Notes under the pieces: model-generated
Told to the model about the DNA's origin: nothing
The model's input: the letters and a program-made list of their open reading frames with translations, nothing else
Databases searched by the model: none
Assembly: GCF_007830495.1 (NCBI RefSeq)
Contig: NZ_VLKW01000006.1
Location: 306,095 to 370,094 of the forward strand
Reading direction: 5' to 3'
Source of the DNA: Pseudoduganella flava
GTDB lineage: Bacteria > Pseudomonadota > Gammaproteobacteria > Burkholderiales > Burkholderiaceae_D
Length of the DNA stretch: 64,000 nucleotides
In this document: one piece after another, positions 39,101 through 46,683 of the stretch
Layout of the letters: every line of letters begins with the position of its first letter
How positions within the stretch are numbered: the first letter of the stretch is position 1
Made by a program: the position numbers and the translations under genes

Positions 39101-39725
39101 AGCCATGCACACCCAGGTCCAGGTATTCCTGCACATTGCACGGGTACAGCACGGGGATCATGCAGGCCGAGAAGATGTGGTCGGACTGGTGCGGCAAGGT
39201 CGACGAATAGGCGCCGTGGTCGTCACCGGCCACCAGCAGGATGCCGCCGTGTTTCGCCGTGCCGGCATGGTTCATGTGCTTGAAGACGTCGCCGCAGCGG
39301 TCGACGCCGGGGCCCTTGCCGTACCACATCGCGAACACGCCGTCGTACTTGGCCGGGCCGATCAAGTCCACCTGCTGCGAGCCCCACACGGCCGTCGCGG
39401 CAAGGTCCTCGTTCACGCCCGGCACGAACTGGACGTGGCTCGCTTCCAGGTGCTTCCGCGTCTTCCACAGCGTTTCATCGAGGCCGCCGAGGGGCGAGCC
39501 GCGGTAGCCGGAAATGAAGCCCGCGGTGTTCAGGCCGGCAGCTTCGTCGCGCTTTTTCTGCATCAGCGGGAGGCGGACGAGGGCTTGGATACCGGAGAGG
39601 AAGATCTTGCCGGAAGTGGCGGTGTACTTGTCGTCCAGGCTGACGTCGTTCAGACGGACTGGCTGCGCGGGGTCCGGGGCGCCGGGTAGGGGCGCGGCGG
39701 CACCCATTGCCGAGGTGTCGGGCAT
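36150..39725 (-). CDS. Indolepyruvate ferredoxin oxidoreductase family protein (fused subunits)
   Basis: A 1191-residue thiamine-diphosphate, iron-sulfur enzyme that oxidatively decarboxylates aromatic or branched 2-oxo acids to acyl-CoA. The N-terminal pyrimidine-type domain includes TAGFISGYRGSPLGGLDE. The TPP-binding domain shows YCSGCPHNTS and QNLGDGTYFHSG followed by YNDAVAMTGGQ. Cysteine clusters CEGCGDCGIQSNC and SCNKDYSCAKGFC are iron-sulfur ligands. The gamma-like domain begins ILINGIGGTGVITVGALM. This single-chain form is usual in betaproteobacteria, in contrast to the two-subunit archaeal IorAB. ATG 39725 has TGGAGA 7 bases upstream. The position between icmF and a LysR gene suggests one amino-acid degradation unit. 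Confidence 0.93.
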   Translation of the reverse strand: MPDTSAMGAAAPLPGAPDPAQPVRLNDVSLDDKYTATSGKIFLSGIQALVRLPLMQKKRDEAAGLNTAGFISGYRGSPLGGLDETLWKTRKHLEASHVQFVPGVNEDLAATAVWGSQQVDLIGPAKYDGVFAMWYGKGPGVDRCGDVFKHMNHAGTAKHGGILLVAGDDHGAYSSTLPHQSDHIFSACMIPVLYPCNVQEYLDLGVHGWAMSRFSGCAVAFKALADTVESSASVDADPFRVQVKIPQDFHMPEGGLNARLSSIPLGQQARNQEALMQDYKIYAALAYARENKLNHTTIDNPDAKLGIIASGKSYLDVLEALEELGIDEEMAAKVGLRLFKVSMPWPLEPDSVREFAQGLDEILVVEEKRQFVEYQLKEQLYNWRDDVRPRVIGKFDDKGEWVAPRGEWLLPPKADFSVSQVARVIASRVKRYVTDTHIQDQIKARLTFLDAKDAVLKKAISTPFRPAFYCSGCPHNTSTKVPDGSFALAGIGCHVMATSIYPEMNKLTTHMGGEGAPWIGQAAFSKVPHVFQNLGDGTYFHSGYLAIRAAVAAKVNITYKILYNDAVAMTGGQPVDGTVSVPMIAQQMAAEGVQRIALVTEDLSRYEDRSNLPAFVTLHDRKEMDAVQRELREIPGCTVLIYDQTCAAEKRRRRKKNEYPDPNKRMVINDAVCEGCGDCGIQSNCVSILPKETEFGRKRTIDQSSCNKDYSCAKGFCPSFVTVEGGTLKKSKAGKGNTDDWGTLPLPKLPDCEQPYNILINGIGGTGVITVGALMGMAAHLEGKGASVLDMTGMSQKNGSVTSHVKIAKSPAHLRAQRIATGEADLVLGCDMLTAGAADAVSKMRPGRTLAVVNLHEQPPGTFAQNADWEYPAGDVRALIEESVGGPDAADFIDATKLATALMGDSIAANLFMLGYAWQRGRIPLSEAALLRAIEMNGVAVESNKKSFLWGRRAAVDVKRVEQIATPAQPVVLQMPQSLDSVIKKRVKFLTGYQDAAYASQYQQFVEQVRARESALGLSNKLSLAVAKSLAKLMAYKDEYEVARLYTDGRFVEQLKTQFEGDFTLKFNLAPPIFAKKDAQGHLVKAQYGSWMWKAFKVLAKLKGLRGGPLDVFGRTAERKMERALIAEYRQTIADVLARLTPDNYDTAVLIAALPEKIRGFGHVKEKAVVAYHAEQARLLSVFGGSHQHAA

Positions 39726-39953
39726 GGCTTGTCTCCAAAATGCTTATTTCGGTTGCGCCTGCGCCATCGCACGTCGGGTAGAAGCGATCCGGCCCAGGCC
39801 ACTGTCGTGCCCGTACCGGTCTGCCGCCGGCTGGTGTCGGGCCCGTGACCGCTGTTTGCGGTCCTTCGGCTGCCAAGTCTACGCCCCGGTTGACGTATAC
39901 GGAAATAGCGTTTGGGGATGGGGGTATAAGAAAAACTGATGGCCGCCGAGAGG

Positions 39954-40880
39954 CTACAGCAGTGTGGCACCCGGCCATGTGCCTTGGTCGCAGAGCCGGC
40001 GCACCACGTCGCTGGCCAGCCGGCTGACCGCCGCCGCCGCATTCGTCAGCGGCAGCGAGCGCGACGCGCACAGCACCACCGTGCGCGAGATCGCCGGGCT
40101 GTGGATGTCCAGCGAGCGCATCTGGCCCCGCTCGATTTCCGGCAGCACCGGCGCCACCGGCAGGATCGTCGCACCCATGTCGGCCATGATCGCGGACTTC
40201 AGGATCGCGATCGAGTTGATCTCGATGACCCCCGAGGTCACCAGTCCCGCCCCCCGCGCCACCGCCTCGATGCGCGGGCGCACGCCATGCTGCAGGCCGG
40301 GCAGGATCAACGTGGCGGACAGCGCCTCGGCCAGCGTGACGTCCTTGCGGCCGGCAAACCATGGCGCATCGGCGCGGCAGATGAAGCGCAGCGCTTCCTC
40401 GGCCAGCGGCGTCGTCGCGAACGGTGTCAGTTGGCCGTCGTCGAACAGCACGGCGAGGTTGACGCGGCCGGACTTGAGCTGTTCGGCCAGATTCCCCGTC
40501 AGCTCCTCGGTCAGCTGCAACGTGATGTCCGGGTACTGCTCACGGGCGGCGGACAGCAGCGGCAGCGCCAGCGCCGCCGAGATGCTGTGCGGCAGGCCCA
40601 GCGTGACCGTGCCGGACGGGCGGGCCGACTGGGTGACGGCCGAGCGGGCGTCCGCCACCTGCTTCAGGATCGCCTGCGCGTGTTCATAGAATACCTTGCC
40701 GGCATCCGTGCTGTGCACACCCTGGGCGCTGCGATGCAGCAGCTGGGCTCCCAGCTCCTCCTCGAGCTGGCGCAGTTGCTGCGTCAGCGCGGGCTGGGCC
40801 ACGTGCAGCACGACGGCCGCCCGCGACAGGGAGCCGTGGTCGACGATCGCAACGAAATACCGCAGCTGGCGCAGTTCCAT
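39954..40880 (-). CDS. LysR-family transcription regulator (Nac-like)
   Basis: A 308-residue LysR-type regulator. The N-terminal winged HTH is MELRQLRYFVAIVDHGSLS then LHVAQPALTQQLRQLEEELG. The C-terminal effector domain includes LPHSISAALALPLLSAARE and IEINSIAILKSAIMADMGAT; the latter motif and the N-terminus resemble the nitrogen-assimilation regulator Nac group. It lies 228 bases upstream of the oxidoreductase gene in the same direction and is divergent from the HD-GYP gene (77-base gap). The likely target is the oxidoreductase, but neither ligand nor target is shown by sequence. Confidence 0.85.
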   Translation of the reverse strand: MELRQLRYFVAIVDHGSLSRAAVVLHVAQPALTQQLRQLEEELGAQLLHRSAQGVHSTDAGKVFYEHAQAILKQVADARSAVTQSARPSGTVTLGLPHSISAALALPLLSAAREQYPDITLQLTEELTGNLAEQLKSGRVNLAVLFDDGQLTPFATTPLAEEALRFICRADAPWFAGRKDVTLAEALSATLILPGLQHGVRPRIEAVARGAGLVTSGVIEINSIAILKSAIMADMGATILPVAPVLPEIERGQMRSLDIHSPAISRTVVLCASRSLPLTNAAAAVSRLASDVVRRLCDQGTWPGATLL

Positions 40881-40957
40881 AATTTACAACACGTAATAGT
40901 GCATTTTGGAAACCTTTTGATATACTGGTATGGTAACCATCCTTATCGCTGTCCCGC

Positions 40958-42175
40958 ATGCTCAAGAAAATCGCATCATCGCAGTTAAAGCCGGGCATGT
41001 ACATCCACGATCTTTCCTGCGACTGGATGGACCATCCTTTCATGCGCAGCCGCTTCGCACTGTCGAGCGATGCGGAAGTGCGCAAGATCCTCGATGCCGG
41101 CATCCACACGGTGGTGATCGATACGGCCAGGGGCGACGACGTGGATGCGCCGACCGTCGAGGAGGCGGACGCGGCGCTCGAGGAGGAAGTGCGCCGGATC
41201 GCCGAGCAGCCGGTGCGGCCCGCGAAGGTGGCGTTGGGCGAGGAGCTGGAACGGGCCGCGAAGATCCGCCGCGAAGCATCGGACCTCGTGAAGAACGTGA
41301 TGGCCGACGCGCGCCTGGGCAGGGCGATCGAGATCGGCCACGTGCAGCCGATGGTGCAGAACGTCACCGAATCGATCCTTCGTAATCCGGGCGCATTGAC
41401 GGGGCTGCTGCGCATCAAGACGAAGGACGACTACACGTTCCTGCATTCGGTCAGCGTGTGCGCGCTGCTGGTCGCGTTCTGCCAGTCGCGCGGCATGGAG
41501 GCGGACCTGGTGCGCGAAGCGGGCCTGGGCGGGCTGCTGCACGATACCGGCAAGGCGCTGGTGCCGGATGCGATCCTGAACAAGCCGGGCCGGTTGACGG
41601 ACGAGGAATTCGCGATCATCCGCCGCCACCCGGAAGACGGCTACAACATCCTGCGCCGCTCGCCCGAAGTGAGCGAGATCGCGCTCGAGATCACGCTGCA
41701 CCACCATGAGCGGCGCGACGGCAGCGGCTATCCGCATAAGCTGGCGAGCGACGACATCAGCCTGCTGGCGCAGATGGCGGCGATCGTCGACGTCTACGAC
41801 GCGATCACGGCGGACCGCTGCTACCACCGCGGCATCGCACCGGCCGCCGCGCTGCGCAAGCTGTATGAGTGGAGCAAGTTCCACTTCAACCCGCAACTGG
41901 TGCAGGAATTCATGCGCTGCGTCGGCATCTACCCGGTGGGCACGCTGGTGCGGCTGGAGTCGGGGCGCCTCGGCGTCGTCGTCGAGCCGCACGAGAGCAA
42001 TCTGCTGGCGCCGAAAGTGAACGTGTTCTTCAGCGCGAAGAACAATGTCTACATCAAGCCGGAAACGGTGGACCTGGCGCGGGGCCTGGGCTTTGGCGGG
42101 GCCGACCGGATCGTCAGCCATGAGAATGCCGCGCAGTGGAACGTGGACCCGATGCGCTTCCTGACGCTCGGGTAG
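40958..42175 (+). CDS. HD-GYP cyclic-di-GMP phosphodiesterase with DUF3391
   Basis: A 405-residue protein that should hydrolyse c-di-GMP. The N-terminal DUF3391 domain (residues 1-130 or so) begins MLKKIASSQLKPGMYIHDLS. The HD-GYP domain spans about 155-330, with HSVSVCALLVAF, GGLLHDTGKALVP (the HD pair), RRHPEDGYNIL, HHHERRDGSGYPHKL (the GYP motif) and IVDVYDAITADRCY. Metal ligands appear complete. It is soluble. ATG 40958 lacks a clear ribosome site; a TATACT lies at 40921. It is convergent with a GGDEF gene 12 bases away, so synthesis and breakdown enzymes are neighbours beside the Tad pilus locus. Confidence 0.92.
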   Translation: MLKKIASSQLKPGMYIHDLSCDWMDHPFMRSRFALSSDAEVRKILDAGIHTVVIDTARGDDVDAPTVEEADAALEEEVRRIAEQPVRPAKVALGEELERAAKIRREASDLVKNVMADARLGRAIEIGHVQPMVQNVTESILRNPGALTGLLRIKTKDDYTFLHSVSVCALLVAFCQSRGMEADLVREAGLGGLLHDTGKALVPDAILNKPGRLTDEEFAIIRRHPEDGYNILRRSPEVSEIALEITLHHHERRDGSGYPHKLASDDISLLAQMAAIVDVYDAITADRCYHRGIAPAAALRKLYEWSKFHFNPQLVQEFMRCVGIYPVGTLVRLESGRLGVVVEPHESNLLAPKVNVFFSAKNNVYIKPETVDLARGLGFGGADRIVSHENAAQWNVDPMRFLTLG

Positions 42176-42187
42176 CAGCCAAGCCGC

Positions 42188-43237
42188 TCAGAAGAACTCG
42201 GCGGTGTCGTTCGATTCGACGGTCTGCAGCAGGCCGCCGCTGACCAGTTCGTCGTAATGGCACGCCATGTTGCGGCCGTGGCTCTTCGCGTAGTACAGCG
42301 CCTGGTCGGCGCGCCCCAGCACCACCACCGGCGGCTCATAGGCGCTGATCGCGACGAAGCCGACGCTGACCGTCACCTTGCCCACCTGCGGGAAATCGTG
42401 CTGCTCGACGTTCATGCGGAAGCGGTCGATGATCTTCTTCGCATTCGCCAGGGTGGACGAGCGCAGCAGCACGACGAATTCCTCGCCGCCGAAGCGGAAT
42501 ACGCGGTCCTGCGCGCGGAACGACGACGTCAGCAGGTTGGCGATCAGGATCAGCACTTCGTCGCCATACAGGTGGCCGAACTTGTCGTTGACGTGCTTGA
42601 AATGGTCGACGTCGACAACGGCCAGCCATTGCTTTTCTTCTTCCGAGTGCTGGCGCCGTTCCGGCTCGCCCGGCGGCAAGGTCAGCGAATCCTGTTCGGT
42701 CGACGAGGCCTGCAGCATCTTCGCCAGCTGGTCGTCGAAGGTCTTGCGGTTGAGCAGGCCCGTCAGCGAGTCGCGTTCGCTGTAGTCGAGCAGGTTCTGG
42801 AAATTGCGGTAGACGCTGACGATGCCGCCGATCACATGGATCGTGTCCGCCGTGTAGGGCGTCGGGTTGACGATCTCCAGGCACGTATCGGCCTTGTCGC
42901 CCAGCCAGATCGGCAGCCACAGCGTGTGCCGGCCTTCCGCGTCCATCTGGTCCGCCGAGGATTCGTGGCGCGCGATGCATGCCGCCAGTGCCGGGAAATT
43001 GCCGATCGGCTCGCCCGGACTGGCCGGGTCGGGATTCTCCTCCATCCGCGCCGGTTTGCCGGCGCTGATCACCGCACGGGAACGTACGTACAGCTGGCCG
43101 CGCACGCTGGCCAGCGTCAGGACGCGGGCACGGCTGGCGCCGGCCAGTTCCTGGACCGCCGAGATCACGGAGATGTCCAGCATCGTGTGATCGCGGTGAC
43201 CGGTCATGTCCACCATGTGTTTCAGTAGGGAATCCAT
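42188..43237 (-). CDS. Diguanylate cyclase with N-terminal GAF-like sensor
   Basis: A 349-residue protein with a GAF-like N-terminal domain (residues 20-165; VQELAGASRARVLTLASV, TLWLPIWLGDKADTCLEI) and a C-terminal GGDEF domain from about residue 170. The active site is FRFGGEEFVVLL, and the inhibitory I-site RAQD stands five residues before it, so feedback inhibition by c-di-GMP is expected. The substrate/metal segment AVVDVDHFKHVNDKFGH is intact. A charged insert (PPGEPERRQHSEEEKQ) within the domain is unusual. It is convergent with the HD-GYP gene, with 388 non-coding bases between it and the Tad pilin. Confidence 0.9.
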   Translation of the reverse strand: MDSLLKHMVDMTGHRDHTMLDISVISAVQELAGASRARVLTLASVRGQLYVRSRAVISAGKPARMEENPDPASPGEPIGNFPALAACIARHESSADQMDAEGRHTLWLPIWLGDKADTCLEIVNPTPYTADTIHVIGGIVSVYRNFQNLLDYSERDSLTGLLNRKTFDDQLAKMLQASSTEQDSLTLPPGEPERRQHSEEEKQWLAVVDVDHFKHVNDKFGHLYGDEVLILIANLLTSSFRAQDRVFRFGGEEFVVLLRSSTLANAKKIIDRFRMNVEQHDFPQVGKVTVSVGFVAISAYEPPVVVLGRADQALYYAKSHGRNMACHYDELVSGGLLQTVESNDTAEFF

Positions 43238-43625
43238 GCTCGTACTCTCAGTTGCGGCGAGTGTTTCCGAAAATCAAGGCACACAGTGACGCAAAGCACG
43301 AGGCCTTTCCCAAGGACAGCTGATCAGCATAAATCCTTTTTGCATTACTGGCAATTATCCTTAGCGAAAATTCTTGAAAAACGCCACGATTCTACCCTTT
43401 GTTCGCGGGGGAGAGCGCCTTCCTCCCGCCATTCCACGGTAGCGCTAGCCAGAATGCAACAAATGGGCTCCGGCGCCCCCGACGCCGGTGCGGACCCGGT
43501 TCTCAACGGAAAGCTTGTCGCTCATCAATATTTCTCTAAAGCATAAATCGTATAGTGACTGCAATGGCGCACGGTATGTTGCCAGAGGGAAGTCCATCAA
43601 CAGGTTGTTCGTGACGGAGGGAATC
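43238..43625. other. Intergenic region before the Tad/Flp pilus locus
   Basis: These 388 bases hold the divergent control regions of the diguanylate cyclase and the pilin genes. They are richer in A+T than the coding DNA around them. A TATAGT at 43551-43556 could be the pilin -10, giving a leader of about 65-70 bases, with no good -35. A short inverted repeat (CCGGCG...CGCCGG, near 43470-43488) may form a hairpin. I see no convincing coding frame. Confidence 0.55.
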
Positions 43626-43814
43626 ATGAAGACGTTAATTGTTGCAGCCCGGGAGTTCGCCCGGGATGAAGAGGGTATCACCGCGATCGAGTATGGCCTG
43701 ATCGCGGCGGTGATTGCCGGTGTGATCAGCGTTGCATTCACCAGCGTCGGCACCGCCATCAAGGGGGCGTTCGAGACGATCTCCACCAAGATCACCACTG
43801 CCGTCGGCAGCTGA
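43626..43814 (+). CDS. flp: Flp-family type IVb pilin
   Basis: A 62-residue prepilin, major subunit of the Tad pilus. The short positively charged leader ends at the prepilin-peptidase site in DEEGITAIEYGLIAAVIAG: cleavage after Gly, Glu at +5 and Tyr at +6, as in Flp pilins, leading into a hydrophobic helix. ATG 43626 has GGAGGGA upstream. It is the first gene of the pilus locus and is followed by a strong terminator, so it can be expressed at far higher levels than the assembly genes downstream. Confidence 0.95.
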   Translation: MKTLIVAAREFARDEEGITAIEYGLIAAVIAGVISVAFTSVGTAIKGAFETISTKITTAVGS

Positions 43815-43826
43815 CGCCCGCGCGCT

Positions 43827-43860
43827 GCCCGCCGGCGACCCCGGCGGGCTTTTCTTTTTT
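43827..43860 (+). terminator. Rho-independent terminator after the pilin gene
   Basis: GCCCGCCGG pairs with CCGGCGGGC over a 5-base loop (CGACC) and is followed by TTTTCTTTTTT. It lies 13 bases past the pilin stop, separating high-level pilin expression from the downstream genes; some read-through probably supplies the assembly genes. Confidence 0.92.
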
Positions 43861-43871
43861 GGGGTGGCGCG

Positions 43872-44414
43872 ATGAACCTGGCACTTCAATCGATGCTGTT
43901 GTGGCTGATGGCCCAGGCCGCCATCACTGACCTGGCGCTGCGCCGCATTCCAAACGTTCTCGTGTTTTGCGGCTTGCTCATAGCGTTGCTGCTGCACGTG
44001 TTCACGGGCCGCGGGTACGACTGGCTGTCGATCTGGCTCAGCGGGCTCGGTACCGGTTTCTTCCTGTTCCTGCCGTTGTACATGCTGCGTGGCATGGCGG
44101 CCGGCGACGTCAAGCTGATGGCGATGACGGGCGCCTTTGTCGGGCCTGCCCTCACCGTCGAGATCGCCGTGCTGACGTGCCTGATCGGTGGCGTGCTCGC
44201 GCTGCTGATGGTCGCGTGCAGCGGCCGCTGGCGCATGTTGCTGCGTAACCTGAAAGTCATGGCGTGGCCGCTGCTGGGCCGCGCCGTCGGCTACCCGTTG
44301 GAACCCGTGCCGCTGCCGCGCGAAGCCAGTGCCGGCGGCATTCCGTATGGCGTGGCGATTGCGCTGGGAACGACGGCCGTGGTGCTGCAGCCACATTGGC
44401 CCTCTTTTGCTTGA
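43872..44414 (+). CDS. cpaA: Prepilin peptidase of the Tad locus (TadV/CpaA)
   Basis: A 180-residue inner-membrane aspartic protease (A24 family) that removes the leader from Flp pilin and from TadE-like pseudopilins. The two catalytic aspartates are in AAITDLALRRIPN and GMAAGDVKLMAM. About five hydrophobic segments are present. It is short, as Tad prepilin peptidases are, lacking the methyltransferase half of PilD. It begins 11 bases after the pilin terminator and is followed by the AAA ATPase gene after 61 bases, which contain TATAAG at 44459-44464 as a weak -10. Confidence 0.92.
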   Translation: MNLALQSMLLWLMAQAAITDLALRRIPNVLVFCGLLIALLLHVFTGRGYDWLSIWLSGLGTGFFLFLPLYMLRGMAAGDVKLMAMTGAFVGPALTVEIAVLTCLIGGVLALLMVACSGRWRMLLRNLKVMAWPLLGRAVGYPLEPVPLPREASAGGIPYGVAIALGTTAVVLQPHWPSFA

Positions 44415-44475
44415 CGTCAATATCCACACGGAAACGCATCGCTATCATCGGCTCCTCTATAAGGGGGATCAGGCA

Positions 44476-45837
44476 ATGATGGACCTTCAAACGAATCTGA
44501 CGGGTGAACGGAACGAGGCACAGCCGCAGCTGCCGCCCCAGCCGAAAACAGTACGCGAGACGGGCCTGGAGCTGGCGCTGCTCGTCGAACTGGCGGCGAA
44601 AAGCCTGTTCAGTTCCGGCAAGACGCACCTGCCCGTCCTGACGACCCGGCTGCGCCTGTCGATCAATGTGCTGCGCGAAGTGCTGGACTTCATGGTGGCC
44701 GAGCAACTGGCCGAGGTGGCCTGGCGGGGCGAGGCGGACATCGACGTGCAGTACCAGCTGACATCCGCCGGTCGCCAGCGCGCCGTGGCAATGCTGGAAC
44801 GATGTGCCTACGCCGGGCCGGCGCCGGTGCCGCTGGATGCCTACCGCGCCATGGTGCAACGCCAGTCGGCATTGCTGCCGGCCGTGACGGCCGCCGACGT
44901 GGCCGCCGAATTTGCCGACGACTGCCTGCCCGCCAGCGTGCGCCAGCTGGCCGGCGCGGCACTGCATGCGCACCGCTCGCTGTTGCTGCACGGCCCATCC
45001 GGCAGCGGCAAGACGACGCTGGCGCGGCGCCTGGGGCGGCTGCTGCAGGGCACGGTCGGCGTACCGTACGCCATCGCCGTCGGCCAGCAGATCGTGCAGC
45101 TGTTCGACGGTGCGATCCACCAGAGCCCGATGGCGCCGCCGCAAGGCCGTGCGCTCGGCGAGCGCCGCAGCACCGACAGCCGCTGGGCACTGTGCCGCCG
45201 GCCCGTGCTGCACATGGGCGCCGAGCTGACGCTGGACATGCTGGACCTGCGCCACGACCCGTTCTCCGGCAGCTACCACGCACCGCCGCACGTGAAGGCG
45301 GCCGGCGGGCTGTTCATCGTGGACGACCTGGGCCGGCACCGGGTGCCCGCGGCCGAGCTGCTGAATCGCTTCACCCAGCCGCTCGATACGGGGGCCGAGC
45401 ACCTGAGCCTGCAGGGCGGCCACAAGTTCGCCGTGCCGTTCGACGCGACGATGATCTTCGTGACGAACTTCGAGCCGCAGGCGCTGCTCGATCCGTCTTC
45501 GCTGCGCCGGCTCGGCTACAAGGTGCACGTGGGGCCGATCGGCGAGGCGGCGTACCGCACGCTGTTCCGCCAGCAGTGCCGGACGTTCGGCATCGTGCCG
45601 GACGAGGTGGCGCTGTCCTACCTGATCGACGAGCTGCACCGTGGCGGTGGCCAGCCGCTGCTGGCCAGCTTCCCGCGCGAGATCCTGTCGCGCATCGCCG
45701 ATTTCGCCGCGTTCGCCGGGCAATCGCCCGGCATGTCGGTGGCCACCGTCGACCAGGCATGGTCGAGCATGTTCGCCACCGAGGGACCGCTGTCGGCCGC
45801 GCCGGCCGACGCAAGCCTGTTCGAGAGGATAGGATGA
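44476..45837 (+). CDS. AAA-type ATPase with N-terminal winged-helix region, Tad-locus-associated
   Basis: A 453-residue P-loop ATPase. The N-terminal 30-110 region looks like a winged helix (LELALLVELAAKSL, VLREVLDFMVAEQLAE, YQLTSAGRQRAVAML). The ATPase core has Walker A HGPSGSGKTTLARRLG (173-180), Walker B GGLFIVDDLGR (about 278-287), sensor-1 MIFVTNFEPQALLD and a trailing SLRRLGYKVHVG with a candidate Arg finger. It is not a CpaE, CpaF or other standard Tad component, yet sits between the prepilin peptidase and cpaB, overlapping the latter by 4 bases. It may regulate pilus gene expression or act as an assembly chaperone (inference). ATG 44476 follows AAGGGGG; the next codon but one is also ATG (44479). 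Confidence 0.85.
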   Translation: MMDLQTNLTGERNEAQPQLPPQPKTVRETGLELALLVELAAKSLFSSGKTHLPVLTTRLRLSINVLREVLDFMVAEQLAEVAWRGEADIDVQYQLTSAGRQRAVAMLERCAYAGPAPVPLDAYRAMVQRQSALLPAVTAADVAAEFADDCLPASVRQLAGAALHAHRSLLLHGPSGSGKTTLARRLGRLLQGTVGVPYAIAVGQQIVQLFDGAIHQSPMAPPQGRALGERRSTDSRWALCRRPVLHMGAELTLDMLDLRHDPFSGSYHAPPHVKAAGGLFIVDDLGRHRVPAAELLNRFTQPLDTGAEHLSLQGGHKFAVPFDATMIFVTNFEPQALLDPSSLRRLGYKVHVGPIGEAAYRTLFRQQCRTFGIVPDEVALSYLIDELHRGGGQPLLASFPREILSRIADFAAFAGQSPGMSVATVDQAWSSMFATEGPLSAAPADASLFERIG

Positions 45838-46664
45838 AAAACCGCCGCGCCTACATGATGATGGCGTTCGCCATCGTGCTGGGTCTTGCCGCCGTCGCGC
45901 TGGCATCGCGCTGGCTGCTGGGCCAGACCCCGACTACCAGCGCCCGCATCGTCGTCGCCGCCAGCGACGTCAGCCTGGGTCAGCGCCTCGGGCCCGAGAT
46001 GGTGAAACTGTCCGAGTGGCCGGCCGACAGCGTGCCGGCCGGCGCACTGCGCGATCCGCTGAAACTGTCGGGCCGCGTGCTGAAGACCAGCGTGCTGCGC
46101 GGTGAGCCGCTGACGGAAGTGAAGCTGGCCCCCGTGGGCACGCTGGGCGGCCTGTCGGCGCTGATCGGCGAAGGCAAGCGGGCGATCACCGTGCGGGTCA
46201 ACGACGTGATCGGCGTGGCCGGCTTCGCACTGCCGGGCAACTTCGTCGACATCCTCGTCAGCACGTCCGACGGGGTCGCGAATCTCAATGGCCACGAGCA
46301 GGCGATCTCGAAGATCGTGCTGGAGCGCATTCTCGTGCTGGCCGTGGCCCAGGAAGTCAGCCGCGACGATACCAAGCCGCGCGTCGTCAACGCCGTCACG
46401 CTCGAGGTCGCACCGGCGCAGGCGGAAAAGCTGGACCTTGCCCGCAGCGTCGGCAGCCTGTCGCTGGTGCTGCGCAACCAGGTCGATCCGACGCCGGGCA
46501 CGACGAGCGGCGCGACGAAGAGCAGCCTGCTGGGCACGGCCACTGCCGCATCGGAGAAGCCGGCGGAGCCGGTACGCCGCGCGCCGCAACAAGTGGCCGC
46601 AGGGGCGCCGCGCCACTGTGTCGGCACCATCGACGGGCTGAAAAGCCGCCAGGAATGCCTGTAA
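45834..46664 (+). CDS. cpaB: Flp pilus assembly protein CpaB/RcpC
   Basis: A 276-residue periplasmic protein with one N-terminal membrane anchor (MMMAFAIVLGLAAVALASRW). The SAF-like domain follows (ARIVVAASDVSLGQRLGPEM, SVLRGEPLTEVKLAP), then the RcpC-type segment (RAITVRVNDVIGVAGFALPG, VDILVSTSDG). CpaB is thought to couple the outer-membrane secretin to the inner-membrane machinery, possibly binding peptidoglycan or carbohydrate through SAF. It overlaps the ATPase gene by 4 bases and precedes the secretin by 19. Confidence 0.92.
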   Translation: MKNRRAYMMMAFAIVLGLAAVALASRWLLGQTPTTSARIVVAASDVSLGQRLGPEMVKLSEWPADSVPAGALRDPLKLSGRVLKTSVLRGEPLTEVKLAPVGTLGGLSALIGEGKRAITVRVNDVIGVAGFALPGNFVDILVSTSDGVANLNGHEQAISKIVLERILVLAVAQEVSRDDTKPRVVNAVTLEVAPAQAEKLDLARSVGSLSLVLRNQVDPTPGTTSGATKSSLLGTATAASEKPAEPVRRAPQQVAAGAPRHCVGTIDGLKSRQECL

Positions 46665-46683
46665 CGGCATCGTGAGGACGCCC

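Noticed and set aside
36060..39689. 1209-codon open frame opposite the indolepyruvate oxidoreductase gene
   Set aside because: It mirrors the real gene on the other strand, has a low-complexity His/Arg/Gln/Val-rich product with no domain, and arises from third-position G+C bias.
43341..43363. Possible sigma-54 promoter (TGGCAATTATCCTTAGC)
   Set aside because: The GG and GC dinucleotides are 12 bases apart rather than the required 10.
43286..43546. 86-codon frame in the intergenic region before the pilin
   Set aside because: No ribosome site, no family resemblance and atypical composition; it overlaps the probable promoter area.
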